Under the pieces are notes generated by a model. That model did no database searches, was not told the DNA's origin, and worked only from the letters and a program-made list of their open reading frames with translations. Made by a program: the position numbers and the translations under genes. Shown piece after piece: positions 25,817-34,969 of a stretch of DNA of 64,000 bases; within the stretch, counting starts at the first letter, position 1; each line of letters begins with the position of its first letter. The DNA lies in NCBI RefSeq assembly GCF_028290625.1, contig NZ_JAQGJM010000019.1:62001-126000 (forward strand), written 5' to 3'. Source of the DNA: Devosia sp. (lineage in GTDB: Bacteria; Pseudomonadota; Alphaproteobacteria; Rhizobiales; Devosiaceae).

Positions 25817-26977
25817 CTAGGATTTGGCTTTGCGGAAATAGCGGTGTGGTACGAAGGGCGTGGCAGTCACCTGTGCCGGTTGCATGCGGCCGCGAACGCT
25901 GACCTGCAATTGCGTGCCCGGCGCGGCATGCGCTGGCGGCACAAACCCCAAGGCAATTGCCCGGGCTAGGCTAGGGGCAAAGCCGCCGCTGGTGACCTTG
26001 CCCACGACCATGCCCGAGGCATCGAGAATTTCGGTGCCCTCACGCGCTGGCGCGCCTTCGACGAACAGGCCGACGCGGACGCGAGACAGCTCTCCGCCGA
26101 ACTCTTTCAGGATGCGCGCGGCGCCCGGAAAGTCGGCGCTCTCGCGGCGGCGCTTGGCGACGGCGAAATTGAGTCCCGCTTCAGTTGGAGAGACCGTTTC
26201 GTCCAGGTCATGCCCATAAAGCGGTAGCCCGGCTTCAAGACGCAGGCTGTCGCGCGCGCCGAGCCCGATCGGCTTGACACGTTCGTCGGCTAGCAGGGCA
26301 TCCCACATCGCTTCGGCCATGCTGGCCTCGCAGAGGATTTCGCAGCCGTCCTCGCCGGTATAGCCCGAGCGGGCGATGATCAGCTTGGTGCCGTTCCACT
26401 CGAACGGCGCATAGGTCATGAAGCCCAGCTCGGCAACACCGGGAACAATGGTGTCCAGAACGGCAACTGCCTCGGGTCCCTGCAGGGCCAGAAGGGCGCC
26501 GTCATCGGCGCGAGTCAGCTTGGCTTTGTCGCCGGCAGCCTTGGCGATGATGTCGAAGTCATTGTCCTTGGTGCCGGCATTGACCACGATATAGAGCGAA
26601 CCGGGGAACAGCGGCGAGCGAGCCACCATCAGGTCGTCGATTGCGCCGCCGGTCTCGTTCAGCAACAGGGTGTAGCGTACCTGACCGGGCTTCAGCCCCT
26701 TGATGTCGCCGCAGACCAGCGGCTCCACCAGCGCCGCGACTGCAGCATGATCGGCATCGGCGTCGCCGCTTGGATTGTTCAGCGTCAGGAAGCTCGGCCC
26801 CATGTGGCTGACGTCGAACAGGCCCGCATGCTCGCGGGTCCATTTATGCTCGCCCATGATGCCCGTGGGGTACTGCACCGGCAGGTTATAGCCGCCAAAC
26901 GGCACCATGCGGCCACCGGCGGCGACGTGCTTGGCATAAAGCGGGGTGGTTTTGAGGTCTTCGACTGGTTCGGACAA
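25817..26977 (-). CDS. gcvT: glycine cleavage system T protein (aminomethyltransferase)
   Basis: Transfers the one-carbon unit to tetrahydrofolate and releases ammonia. 386 aa from TTG 26977, preceded by GGGAG at 6 nt. Signatures: LFDVSHMGPSFLT, SGYTGEDGCEIL, and GLGARDSLRLEAGLPLYGHD. An ATG at 27010 in the same frame is possible (397 aa) but has no ribosome site and begins close to the riboswitch end. First gene of the operon, controlled by the tandem glycine riboswitch. Confidence 0.95.
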   Translation of the reverse strand: MSEPVEDLKTTPLYAKHVAAGGRMVPFGGYNLPVQYPTGIMGEHKWTREHAGLFDVSHMGPSFLTLNNPSGDADADHAAVAALVEPLVCGDIKGLKPGQVRYTLLLNETGGAIDDLMVARSPLFPGSLYIVVNAGTKDNDFDIIAKAAGDKAKLTRADDGALLALQGPEAVAVLDTIVPGVAELGFMTYAPFEWNGTKLIIARSGYTGEDGCEILCEASMAEAMWDALLADERVKPIGLGARDSLRLEAGLPLYGHDLDETVSPTEAGLNFAVAKRRRESADFPGAARILKEFGGELSRVRVGLFVEGAPAREGTEILDASGMVVGKVTSGGFAPSLARAIALGFVPPAHAAPGTQLQVSVRGRMQPAQVTATPFVPHRYFRKAKS

Positions 26978-27028
26978 GCGGCGCTCCCGGCAAATGGACA
27001 CTGCGGACATTCGTTCCCGAACGCCGTG

Positions 27029-27212
27029 GTGCCCCCTCTGTCCGCTGAACCTGAGAGATTTCCCGGCCGCCTATGGGCCGGTTGCTCCTTCGGTGAGGCG
27101 TGTGCGCCTGCTTTCCAGAGTTTTCGTCGAACTGCGGTCCATTTGCCTGAGAGTTTCCGGGGCGGTTGCTCCTTCGGCGCTGGACTGAACCAGCTCTCCC
27201 GCAGTCATCGGC
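27029..27212 (-). promoter_or_regulatory. tandem glycine riboswitch upstream of gcvT
   Basis: Two glycine aptamers in the gcvT leader. Each has the conserved block CCGAAGGAGCAACC (complement of 27164-27178 and 27080-27094) and a CTCTCAGG-type closing strand (complement of 27147-27153 and 27051-27057). Aptamer 1 begins GCGGGAGAG near 27205. About 50 nt separate the second aptamer from the gcvT start. In most bacteria glycine binding turns gcv expression on. Confidence 0.93.
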
Positions 27213-27241
27213 ACCATGGGGGAGATTCCTCAGGGCGTCAA
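27213..27241 (-). promoter_or_regulatory. candidate gcv operon promoter
   Basis: On the minus strand TTGACG (27241-27236), 17-bp spacer, CATGGT (27218-27213). The predicted start site (about 27206) coincides with the riboswitch 5' end. The -10 box is weak. Confidence 0.45.
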
Positions 27242-27270
27242 TCGCGCTGCGGGGCAGGGCACAGGGAATT

Positions 27271-27408
27271 GTGCCACGCCCTCGTGGTTCGAGGCTCGTA
27301 AGAACTCGCACCTCACCATGAGGACTACTAGAACCTCGCAATTCCAGCAGTCGTCCTCATGGTGAGGTGCGAGCCCTTCGCGAGCCTCGAACCACGAGGA
27401 CGTGGCAC
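27271..27408. repeat. family A repeat, two facing arms
   Basis: Arm GTGCCACGCCCTCGTGGTTC... (27271-27324) faces the reverse arm (27354-27408). Each is about 54 bp, so the RNA could form a long hairpin. It lies between the gcv promoter and the atp terminator. Confidence 0.88.
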
Positions 27409-27421
27409 AATGTGCCCGCCC

Positions 27422-27450
27422 AAACAAAAAGGCGGACCTTGTGGCCCGCC
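27422..27450 (-). terminator. Rho-independent terminator of the F0 operon
   Basis: On the minus strand GGCGGGCC-ACAA-GGTCCGCC (one G-U pair) followed by TTTTTGTTTG. It lies 28 bp after the atpF stop. Confidence 0.9.
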
Positions 27451-27477
27451 CCTAATTCTCACGCTTGTCGCCAAACC

Positions 27478-27981
27478 TTAGTTCAGCTGCGTACCAACAT
27501 CCTTGATGGCCTTGCTGACCAGATCGTCGCCCTTGCTGGCCATTTGCTGGCTGAGCACGATGCGAGCGGCTTCCACGGTCAGGTCGGCGGCGCGGGCGCG
27601 CACTTCGCCGAGTGCCTGGGCTTCAGCCTGGGCGATCTTGTCCTGCACTGACTTGGTGCGGCGGGCGATCAGGTCGGTCAACGCCACATTGGCTTCTTCG
27701 GCAAGGCGCTTGGCCTCTTCCTGGGCGGCAGTCACGATGCCGGCGGCTTCGCCTTCGGCAGCGACGCGCTTGTTTTCATAGTCGACCAGCAGGGCTTCGG
27801 CTTCCTCGCGGAGGCGCTTAGCTTCGGCCAGGTCGGTTTCGATCTGAGCGATGCGAGCGTCGAGCATCTTGGTGATCATCTTCGGCAGGCCGAAATAGAT
27901 CATGATGCCGATGAAGATCACCAGCGAGATGGTGGCCCAGATGGTTGCCCAGCTGGTTGCGTCGATTGTCGAGAAGTCCAT
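27478..27981 (-). CDS. atpF: ATP synthase F0 subunit b
   Basis: 167 aa. N-terminal membrane helix (TIWATISLVIFIGIMIYFGLP) then a long charged, Ala/Glu-rich coiled coil forming half of the peripheral stalk that joins F0 to F1. One of two b-type genes; it pairs with b' upstream. Last gene of the operon, followed by a terminator. Confidence 0.95.
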   Translation of the reverse strand: MDFSTIDATSWATIWATISLVIFIGIMIYFGLPKMITKMLDARIAQIETDLAEAKRLREEAEALLVDYENKRVAAEGEAAGIVTAAQEEAKRLAEEANVALTDLIARRTKSVQDKIAQAEAQALGEVRARAADLTVEAARIVLSQQMASKGDDLVSKAIKDVGTQLN

Positions 27982-27986
27982 CCGAG

Positions 27987-28583
27987 CTACTCCTTGGCCG
28001 CGGTGGCGACAGCGTTGCGCGCCTCATCGGCCGAAGCCGAACCGGTGAGCTGAGTGACCAGCGCCTGCACGGTATCGGCGGCGATTTCGGACACATGGCC
28101 AAGGGCCTCGGTCTTGGTCGCCTGGATGCTGGCTTCGGCATCGGCGACCTTCTTGGAGAGGTCGGCCTCGACCGCTTTGCGCTTGCCGTCGATATCGGCC
28201 TTGATGGCGTTGCGGGTTTCTTCGGCAATGGAGTGCGACTTGGCGCGAGCCGCGGCGTGGGCGGCCTCATAGGCTGCAATCGCCGCGTCGGTCTTCTGGC
28301 GGGCCCCGTCGGCTGCGCTCAGATCGCCATCGATCCGGCTCTTGCGGTCTTCGAGGATGGAGCCGATGCGCGGCAGAGCCAGCTTGCTCATCGCGAAATA
28401 CAAAATTGCGAAGGTGATCGCCAGCCAGATCAGCTGGGTGCCAAAGCTCGAAGGATCGAACGGCGGAAATACTTCGGAATGTTCACCGCCATGCGCCTCT
28501 GTGGTCGCGTGGACAGCACCACCCTCGGCAGATGCATCGACAGCCGCCTGGGCGACGAGCATCACTGGAGTTTCGGTTGCCAT
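27987..28583 (-). CDS. atpG: ATP synthase F0 subunit b'
   Basis: 198 aa. A 45-residue N-terminal extension with His/Glu-rich sequence precedes the membrane helix (QLIWLAITFAILYFAMSKLAL), then a charged coiled coil. This matches the b' subunit of photosynthetic bacteria and alphaproteobacteria. It is 5 bp upstream of atpF, and 102 bp after atpE with a terminator-like hairpin between. Symbol usage varies (atpG, atpF2, atpX). Confidence 0.93.
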   Translation of the reverse strand: MATETPVMLVAQAAVDASAEGGAVHATTEAHGGEHSEVFPPFDPSSFGTQLIWLAITFAILYFAMSKLALPRIGSILEDRKSRIDGDLSAADGARQKTDAAIAAYEAAHAAARAKSHSIAEETRNAIKADIDGKRKAVEADLSKKVADAEASIQATKTEALGHVSEIAADTVQALVTQLTGSASADEARNAVATAAKE

Positions 28584-28622
28584 ATTGGTCTACCCATTGG
28601 TGAGCCGGCTCGAAAGCCTTCG

Positions 28623-28664
28623 AAAAAAGCGGCAGCCCGGAGAAATTTCCCCCCGGCCGCCGCT
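28623..28664 (-). terminator. terminator-like hairpin between atpE and b'
   Basis: On the minus strand 28664-28649 pairs with 28643-28628 in a 16-bp stem starting AGCGGC (one G-G mismatch, three G-U pairs), loop of 5 nt, then six T (28628-28623). It sits inside the operon, 22 bp after the atpE stop, so it may act as a partial terminator or 3' end protector for the highly needed c subunit. Confidence 0.7.
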
Positions 28665-28685
28665 CCTAATGAACGAACGCTGATA

Positions 28686-28913
28686 TCACACTGCGAACAG
28701 CAGGAGCAGGGCGATCAGGAACGAGAAAATGCCCAGAGCTTCGGTCACGGCGAAACCGAAAATCAGGTTACCGAACTGGCTGCCGGCGGCAGAAGGATTA
28801 CGCAGGGCGCCCGACAGGAAGCTGCCGAAGATGTTGCCCACGCCGATAGCCGCACCGGCCATGCCGATAGCTGCAATACCGGCACCGATGTACTTGGCGG
28901 CAATTGGATCCAT
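28686..28913 (-). CDS. atpE: ATP synthase F0 subunit c
   Basis: 75 aa hairpin of two membrane helices forming the proton-driven ring. The first helix [19 protein letters not shown] has the GxGxG-like packing motif and the second [19 protein letters not shown] carries the proton-binding Glu. The ATG at 28913 has AAGGAG 7 nt upstream; an in-frame extension to 28973 would add an implausible Arg/Pro-rich leader. Confidence 0.97.
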   Translation of the reverse strand: MDPIAAKYIGAGIAAIGMAGAAIGVGNIFGSFLSGALRNPSAAGSQFGNLIFGFAVTEALGIFSFLIALLLLFAV

Positions 28914-28992
28914 TTGAATACTCCTTGGAGACCGAAGATTTGGGTTTCTGCCGTCCGGCCACCGTGGCCGCACGAATAGCTAGGCAGTCAGA

Positions 28993-29757
28993 TTAATGCG
29001 ACGGATGGATCGCATCATTGATGTACATCGAGGTCAGCACCGCAAACACATAGGCCTGCAAGGCTGCCACGAGGAATTCGAGCGCCGTGATGGCGACCGT
29101 CATGATCAACGGCAGCGATGCGCCGAGGAACCCGAGAACGCCCAGCGAGCCGAGCGAATAGATGAAGCCCGCGAACACCTTGAGCGTGATGTGGCCCGCC
29201 AGGATATTGGCGAACAGACGCACGGAGAGCGAAATCGGGCGCGACAGGAACGAGACAACCTCGATCGGCACCACGATGGGCAGGACATAGCCGGGAACGC
29301 CAGCCGGCACGAACAGCTTGAAGAACTTGAAGCCGTTGCGATAGAGGCCGTAGCCGATCACCACGACGAACACCAGGATGGCCAGGGCGGCCGGCACGAT
29401 GATGTGCGAAGTGGTGGTGAAGAAGAACGGGATCATGCCGAACATGTTGGCCATCAGCACGAACATGAAGAGCGAGAACACGAAGGGGAAGAACTTCATC
29501 CCCTCGGAGCCGGCGGCCCCTTTGACCATATTGGCCACGAAATCATAGAGTAGTTCGGACACTACCTGTGCCCGGCCGGGCACCAGACGGCGGCCGGCGG
29601 TCGAGCCGAGCAGGAAGATGACGATCAGGCCGACCGTCAGCACCATGAACAGGGCCGAATTGGTGAAAGCGAAGCCGCCTTCGCCGCCGAGCGAGAAGAT
29701 ATTGGTCAGTCCAAACTGATGGATCGGATCGACTTTATTCGGATCGGCCACGCCCAA
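28993..29757 (-). CDS. atpB: ATP synthase F0 subunit a
   Basis: 254 aa, about five to six membrane helices. The essential Arg is in the [17 protein letters not shown] helix, and the terminal helix [23 protein letters not shown] is characteristic. It provides the two half channels for protons. Lies between atpI and atpE; a short hairpin CGGCCA-CCG-TGGCCG (28956-28970) is in the gap before atpE. Confidence 0.96.
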   Translation of the reverse strand: MGVADPNKVDPIHQFGLTNIFSLGGEGGFAFTNSALFMVLTVGLIVIFLLGSTAGRRLVPGRAQVVSELLYDFVANMVKGAAGSEGMKFFPFVFSLFMFVLMANMFGMIPFFFTTTSHIIVPAALAILVFVVVIGYGLYRNGFKFFKLFVPAGVPGYVLPIVVPIEVVSFLSRPISLSVRLFANILAGHITLKVFAGFIYSLGSLGVLGFLGASLPLIMTVAITALEFLVAALQAYVFAVLTSMYINDAIHPSH

Positions 29758-29765
29758 ACCCCGGT

Positions 29766-30155
29766 CTAGTTATCGTCTTCATCATCCGTGCTCGAACCTA
29801 GGTCCGAACCCGGTGGCGGCGGCGCCGCCTTGTTCATTTGTGTCACCACGCGGATGACATTGAGAATGCCTGCGGCGAAGCCCACCAGTAGGAGGATGAG
29901 CAAGCCCCACGGCCGGGTTCCCAAGCCGAGATCGACCAGATAACCCAGGCCCGCTCCCACCAGAATAGCGGCGATGAACTCGGTGCCGATGCGCATGCCG
30001 CGCGCCATACCGCTCATGTCGCTGGGAGACATGTTCGAGGCTCTGTTGGCCTCGACATTGCGTTCCCTCTGGGCTGAGGCAATACGCGATGCAAGATCGC
30101 GCGTCACCCCTTTGGCACTATCGGGCTGACCGTCGGTATCTTGCGGTTTTGGCAT
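29766..30155 (-). CDS. atpI: ATP synthase protein I
   Basis: 129 aa, two membrane helices ([21 protein letters not shown] and [21 protein letters not shown]) between a charged N-terminus and an acidic C-terminal tail (SSTDDEDDN). AtpI helps c-ring assembly. First gene of the F0 operon atpI-B-E-b'-b; F1 genes are not in the window, the usual split arrangement in alphaproteobacteria. Confidence 0.92.
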   Translation of the reverse strand: MPKPQDTDGQPDSAKGVTRDLASRIASAQRERNVEANRASNMSPSDMSGMARGMRIGTEFIAAILVGAGLGYLVDLGLGTRPWGLLILLLVGFAAGILNVIRVVTQMNKAAPPPPGSDLGSSTDDEDDN

Positions 30156-30217
30156 CCGCTCGCTCCCCTTGGCCGGCCACTCCCGTGTGTTCCGGGGCGC
30201 CTTTATTAGTCGCGCGC

Positions 30218-30246
30218 AACATAGGGAAGGGCAGTTGGAGTGTCAA
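30218..30246 (-). promoter_or_regulatory. F0 ATP synthase operon promoter
   Basis: On the minus strand a perfect TTGACA (30246-30241), 17-bp spacer, TATGTT (30223-30218). Predicted start about 30211, leaving a ~56-nt leader before atpI. Confidence 0.7.
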
Positions 30247-30367
30247 GACGAGGCTGATCGGCTTAACATACTGATGTGTATGGTATTTTTGGCTTGGCAG
30301 CAGGGTGCGGCATGCTGTCCACAGCTAATCGTGGCGAAGTCTGGGCAGGGCGCAGAGGATTCTCTGG

Positions 30368-33300
30368 CTAAACCGCCTCGCGGAAGCTCTCGGCCGTGGT
30401 CAAATCCACCGAAACCAGTTGGCTGACCCCACGCTCAGCCATCGTCACGCCGAACAGGCGATCCACCCGGCTCATCGTGATCGGATTATGCGTGATCACC
30501 ATGAACCGCGTCTGCGTCCGCTGGCGCATCGAATCCAGCAGGTTACAGAATCGCTCCACATTGGCGTCATCCAGCGGGGCGTCGACCTCGTCGAGCACGC
30601 AGATCGGCGCGGGATTGGTCAGGAACACCGCAAAGATCAGGCTCATGGCGGTCAGCGCCTGCTCGCCACCCGAAAGCAGCGTCATGGTCTGCGGCTTCTT
30701 GCCGGGCGGGCGGGCGATGATTTCGAGGCCCGCTTCCAACGGATCGTCGCTTTCCACGAACTGCAATTCCGCCGTGCCGCCGCCGAACAGCGTGGTGAAC
30801 AGCTCCTGGAAATGCGCATTGACCTTGGCAAAGGCCTCGTTGAGCCGAATGCGGCCCTCGCGATTGAGCGATGCAATGCCCTGGCGCAACTTGGCGATGG
30901 CCTCGATCAGGTCGTCCCGGTCCTTGACCATCAGGTCGAGCTTTTCCTGCACCTCGACAGCTTCCTTTTCCGCCGACAGGTTCACCCCGCCCAGCCGCTC
31001 GCGCTCAGCCTTGAGCCGGTCCACCTTCTGTTCGATGGCATGCTCATTGGGCAGGGCTTCTTCCGGCTTGATGCCCGAGGCCTCGAGCGTCCGGCTGGCT
31101 TCGATATTCAGCGTCTCCTCGATCTGGCGCTCGATCTGCTGGCGCTGGACGATGAAGCCCTTGAGCCGCTCCTCGATGCGCGTCAGCTCGATTCGCGCCG
31201 CCGCCAGCGCTTCGCTCGCCAGCCGCAAAGCCTTGTCGGCCTCGCGATAAGTCGTCTGCGCCACGCTCAAACTGTCGCTTGAAGCCTTGTGCTCAACCTT
31301 GGCGCGCTCGATCTGCTCGTCCAGCGCCGCGCGGCGGGCGGCAAAGCCATCCGGTGTTTCATTGACATTAGCGAGCTGGCTGGTGACTTCGGCGGTGCGG
31401 CTATCGAGTGTTGCCAATTGCGCCATCGCGCCCTCACGGCGGCGTTGCCAACTGCTGCTATCTCTTTCCAATTGCGCCAACCGACTATCGCGCATCCGCG
31501 CCGCAGTCTCGAACGAGCCCAGTTTCAGCCGCGCCTGATCGGCCCGCTCGCGCAACTGCACTAGGCTCGCTTGCCTTGCTTCGGCGAGCTCGCCGGCATC
31601 GTCCTCGTCGCCGGCCTCTTCAAGCGCCTGTTCGGCATCGTCGCGGATCGCCTCGGCTTCACTCAGGCTGGAGGCCAGTCGCACGCGCGCTTCTTCCAGC
31701 GCACTCTGCCGCGTGGTCAAATCGCCGATGGCGCGCTGGGCCTTGTCGACTTCGATCTGCGCCGCGCCGATGGCGTGCTGGGCTGCGCGCCAGCCATCGC
31801 GCTGCTGCTTTTCGGACTGCCGTGCCTCGGCCAATGCCGTGGTCAGGGCGTCGATATCGCGCTTCCAGCCGTTGCGCTCGGCCCGGGCCCGCGTGACTTC
31901 CTCGTCCAGTTCTGCCAGCCGATTGCGCTGTGCCAGCCGCTGTGCGGCGGCGCTCGGTGCGTCGGCGGCGGCCACAAATCCGTCCCAGCGCCACAGCGCG
32001 CCCTCAAGCGTCACCAGCCGCTGCCCCGGTTTCAACGCATGCATCAATGCCGGACCATCCGCATCGCTAACCAAGCCGATCTGGTCCAGCCGCCGCTTCA
32101 ATAATGGATTGCCTGAGACATAGCGCGACAGCGGCTCGGCGGCCTGGGGCAGGGCGGCATCATCATATCCGTCGATAGCCGCCGCCCAATGCATCGGCGC
32201 TCCAGCGTCAGACGAGGCCTCGAGGTCGTCCCCCAGCGCCGCGCCCAACGCGGTTTCGTATCCCGGCGCCACCTTGAGTTGATCGACAATCGCCGGCCAG
32301 AGCGAAGCCCCGACATTGAGCATCTTGCCAAGCGTAGTTGCCTCGGCCTCCAGCCGGTTCAACGCGGCTTCGATCTCCTGCAATTTCGGCCGCGCCGCGT
32401 CGAGCCTGGCTTGCGCTGCAACGGACACTTCCTCCGCCGCCACTGCGCCTTCTTCCGCCTCGGCCGTGTCCGCCTGCGCTTTGGCCAGAGCCGCGCGCTT
32501 GCGCGTCAGTGTCTCATCGGCATCGAGGCTCGCCGTAATCGTCGCCGCTTCGCGCTCGACTTCGGCCACCTGCTGGCTCAACCGCGCTATGCGTGTCGCC
32601 GCATCCTCCGCGCTGCGTTGCGCCTGTACCCGTCGAGCGCGAACCTGCGCCAGTGCATCGGCCGCCGCGCGTGCTTCGGCCTCGGCGGTAAACACCAGTG
32701 CTCGCGCCGCGTCGGCGGCAATCCGCGCGTCGTCAAATTCCGCCTGCGCCGCCTCGCCCTCGTCCTGTAGCTGCGCCTGCTCCTCGCCATAGACCGCCAG
32801 CGTCGTTTCGCTTTCGGCCACCAGATCGCGCTCACGCGTCCCGTCGGCGGCCAATTGCCTGATGCGGTCTTCCAGCTCGACGCGCCGCTGGCTATTGCGC
32901 CGGGCCTCTTCCGCCAATTGCTCGGACAGGATCGTGTAGCGCTGCAGCACCGCCCCGGTCACCGCCTCGCGGTCGCGCAATGGCTGCAGCGCCGCGTCCG
33001 CCGTTTCCAGCGCGCGCTGCGCCTGCAATTGCTCATGGTTGGCATCGGCCAAGCCACGGATCAGAACCGCCTGTTGCGCCTCGGCCTCTTTTTCTGCAAA
33101 GCGCGCTGCCACCCAGCGAATGTGGAACAGCGTCGCCTCGGCGCGGCGGATATCGCCGGAAATCGCCCGATAGCGCATCGCCAGCCGGGCCTGCCGCTTC
33201 AGCGTTTCGAGCTGCGTGTCGACCTGGCCGATAATATCATCGACGCGTTCCAGATTGCTTTCGGCCGCCCGCAACCGCAATTCGGCCTCGTGCCGGCGCG

Positions 33301-33823
33301 AATGCAGCCCGGAAATCCCGGCGGCTTCTTCGAGCAAGGCCCGTCGCTGCGTCGGCTTGGCGGCGATCAATTCGCCGATCTGCCCCTGCCGCACCATGGC
33401 CGGCGAATGCGCGCCGGTCGAGGCATCAGCGAACAGCAATTGCACGTCGCGGGCGCGTACTTCCTTGCCGTTGACGCGATAGACCGAGCCACTTTCGCGC
33501 TCGATGCGGCGGGTGATTTCAAGGATGTCGGCATTGTTGAGCGCGGCCGGCGCGGTGCGGTCCGAATTGTCCAGCACCAGCGTGACTTCGGCGGAGTTGC
33601 GCGCTGGGCGCCCGCCAGAGCCCGAAAAAATCACGTCATCCATGCCCGAGGCGCGCATCGCCTTGTATGAGCTTTCGCCCATCACCCAGCGCATCGCCTC
33701 GACCAGGTTCGACTTGCCGCAGCCATTCGGCCCGACAATACCGGTCAGCCCCGGCTCCATATGGAGCACGGTTTCATCGGAAAAGGATTTGAAGCCGTGT
33801 AGCTTGAGGCGGGAGAATTTCAT
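30368..33823 (-). CDS. smc: chromosome segregation protein SMC
   Basis: 1151 aa ATPase that organises and segregates the chromosome with ScpA/ScpB. Walker A GPNGCGKSNLVEAMRW is near residue 32-47, the two coiled coils (Ala/Glu/Arg-rich) run about 165-490 and 660-1000 around a hinge, and the C-terminal head has the signature LLSGGEQALTAMSL and Walker B ICVLDEVDAPLDD. Full length. It follows the DsbA-like and DUF721 genes on the same strand, a conserved alphaproteobacterial order; a repeat block separates it from them. Confidence 0.97.
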   Translation of the reverse strand: MKFSRLKLHGFKSFSDETVLHMEPGLTGIVGPNGCGKSNLVEAMRWVMGESSYKAMRASGMDDVIFSGSGGRPARNSAEVTLVLDNSDRTAPAALNNADILEITRRIERESGSVYRVNGKEVRARDVQLLFADASTGAHSPAMVRQGQIGELIAAKPTQRRALLEEAAGISGLHSRRHEAELRLRAAESNLERVDDIIGQVDTQLETLKRQARLAMRYRAISGDIRRAEATLFHIRWVAARFAEKEAEAQQAVLIRGLADANHEQLQAQRALETADAALQPLRDREAVTGAVLQRYTILSEQLAEEARRNSQRRVELEDRIRQLAADGTRERDLVAESETTLAVYGEEQAQLQDEGEAAQAEFDDARIAADAARALVFTAEAEARAAADALAQVRARRVQAQRSAEDAATRIARLSQQVAEVEREAATITASLDADETLTRKRAALAKAQADTAEAEEGAVAAEEVSVAAQARLDAARPKLQEIEAALNRLEAEATTLGKMLNVGASLWPAIVDQLKVAPGYETALGAALGDDLEASSDAGAPMHWAAAIDGYDDAALPQAAEPLSRYVSGNPLLKRRLDQIGLVSDADGPALMHALKPGQRLVTLEGALWRWDGFVAAADAPSAAAQRLAQRNRLAELDEEVTRARAERNGWKRDIDALTTALAEARQSEKQQRDGWRAAQHAIGAAQIEVDKAQRAIGDLTTRQSALEEARVRLASSLSEAEAIRDDAEQALEEAGDEDDAGELAEARQASLVQLRERADQARLKLGSFETAARMRDSRLAQLERDSSSWQRRREGAMAQLATLDSRTAEVTSQLANVNETPDGFAARRAALDEQIERAKVEHKASSDSLSVAQTTYREADKALRLASEALAAARIELTRIEERLKGFIVQRQQIERQIEETLNIEASRTLEASGIKPEEALPNEHAIEQKVDRLKAERERLGGVNLSAEKEAVEVQEKLDLMVKDRDDLIEAIAKLRQGIASLNREGRIRLNEAFAKVNAHFQELFTTLFGGGTAELQFVESDDPLEAGLEIIARPPGKKPQTMTLLSGGEQALTAMSLIFAVFLTNPAPICVLDEVDAPLDDANVERFCNLLDSMRQRTQTRFMVITHNPITMSRVDRLFGVTMAERGVSQLVSVDLTTAESFREAV

Positions 33824-33826
33824 CGC

Positions 33827-34048
33827 CTCTCACCCCCCCTTCTCCCCTTGTGGGACTTCGAACCGTCCCGAAGGGCAAATCGCTCCTGTGGAGCGATTTG
33901 AGGAGAGAAGGCCGAGAGGGCTGTGCCCGAACGGCTGGTGGCGCGCAGCGCCGGATGAGGGGGCCGTGATGGCTGAGAGAGACCCCTCACCCTGTTCTTC
34001 CGCTGCACGCGGAAGAACTGTCCCTCTCCCGCAAGGGGAGAGGGTAAG
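33827..34048. repeat. family C repeat block
   Basis: The 234-bp gap between dsbA-like and smc is filled by G/C-rich palindromes: CCCCTTCTCCCCTTGTGGGA, AAATCGCTCC-TGTG-GAGCGATTT (about 33890-33901 region), then CCCTCACCCTGTTCTTCCGC facing CTCTCCCGCAAGGGGAGAGG. No gene seen. Confidence 0.7.
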
Positions 34049-34057
34049 CAGTAGAGA

Positions 34058-34882
34058 TTAGGGAGCAGCAGGCACGGCAGGTGCAGGCTCAGCAGGAGCG
34101 ACGGGTGTTGCCGTCTCGGCCGGTGCAGCGGGAGCAACTGGCGTTGCAGTTTCAGCCGGCGTAACCGGGGTTGCGGTCTCACCCGTTGGGGCAGGGGCAG
34201 CAGGAGTCGTTCCCGCGGCAGGAACGGGTGCGGTTCCGGCGGGCAGCAGCGGGTCGATTTCGGCCGCAAGCTGTTCAAGAGACTGTTCCCCGGAGAGCGT
34301 CTTGCCATTGATGTAGAACGTGGGCGTGCCGGCAAGGCCAAACTCGTTCAGCGCCTGATCGCGCAGCGATTCCATCCCGGTGAACAGCGCCTGATTCGTC
34401 AAGGCGGCGTCGAAGGTTTCCTGGGTAAAGCCGAGCTGCTTGGCGATTTCGAGGATCGCGTCGCGCGGCTTGTCCGAAGTGCCCCAGGTCTGCTGGGTTT
34501 TGAAATAGGTCGAGATGACGTTGTGGTAATTGGTTTCGCCGGCCGCGTCGGCCAGCATGAACACCGCGGCGTCCAACACATTGCGCACGAACGGGCGCAG
34601 GATGAACTTGACGTGGCCGGGCTTGACGTAAGTCTCTTCGAATTGCGCGAGGACCGTGTTGGAGAAGGTCGCGCAATGCGGGCAGGTCGGCGATGCGTAT
34701 TCAATCACCGTGACCGGCGCATCGGGCGAGCCCTGCACCTTGTCGGTAAAGCCGGTGGGGGCCATCAACTTGGCCATATCCACGGTGTCGCCATCGGCGG
34801 CCAAAGCCGGAGCCATCCCGCTAAGGCTGAGCGCCGAGGCGGCAGCGGCTAAAACGAGGGTGTCACGACGGGTAAACTTCAC
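34058..34882 (-). CDS. DsbA-family thiol oxidoreductase with Pro/Ala tail
   Basis: 274 aa from GTG 34882 (AGGAG 8 nt upstream). The leader MKFTRRDTLVLAAAASALSL carries an RR motif suggesting Tat export. The thioredoxin fold (~45-215) has active site CPHC in SPTCPHCATF and a cis-Pro region GLAGTPTFYINGK. The last ~60 residues are Pro/Ala/Thr repeats with ETATPV appearing three times, an unusual disordered tail. Likely forms or isomerises disulfides in the periplasm. Sits between DUF721 and smc. Confidence 0.9.
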   Translation of the reverse strand: MKFTRRDTLVLAAAASALSLSGMAPALAADGDTVDMAKLMAPTGFTDKVQGSPDAPVTVIEYASPTCPHCATFSNTVLAQFEETYVKPGHVKFILRPFVRNVLDAAVFMLADAAGETNYHNVISTYFKTQQTWGTSDKPRDAILEIAKQLGFTQETFDAALTNQALFTGMESLRDQALNEFGLAGTPTFYINGKTLSGEQSLEQLAAEIDPLLPAGTAPVPAAGTTPAAPAPTGETATPVTPAETATPVAPAAPAETATPVAPAEPAPAVPAAP

Positions 34883-34969
34883 TGGGAACGCTCCTGATGG
34901 CTTTGTGGCGACACTACACATCGCCAAAGTGTCGGCAAGTGGGCACATGCATCAACAGGGAGTGAACGT

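Noticed and set aside
27271..27408. Family A repeat considered as a CRISPR fragment
   Set aside because: There are only two facing arms per locus, no regular spacing, no spacers and no cas genes.
33827..34048. Possible small RNA gene in the dsbA-smc gap
   Set aside because: The hairpins belong to the dispersed family C repeat and lack a terminator T-tract or promoter.
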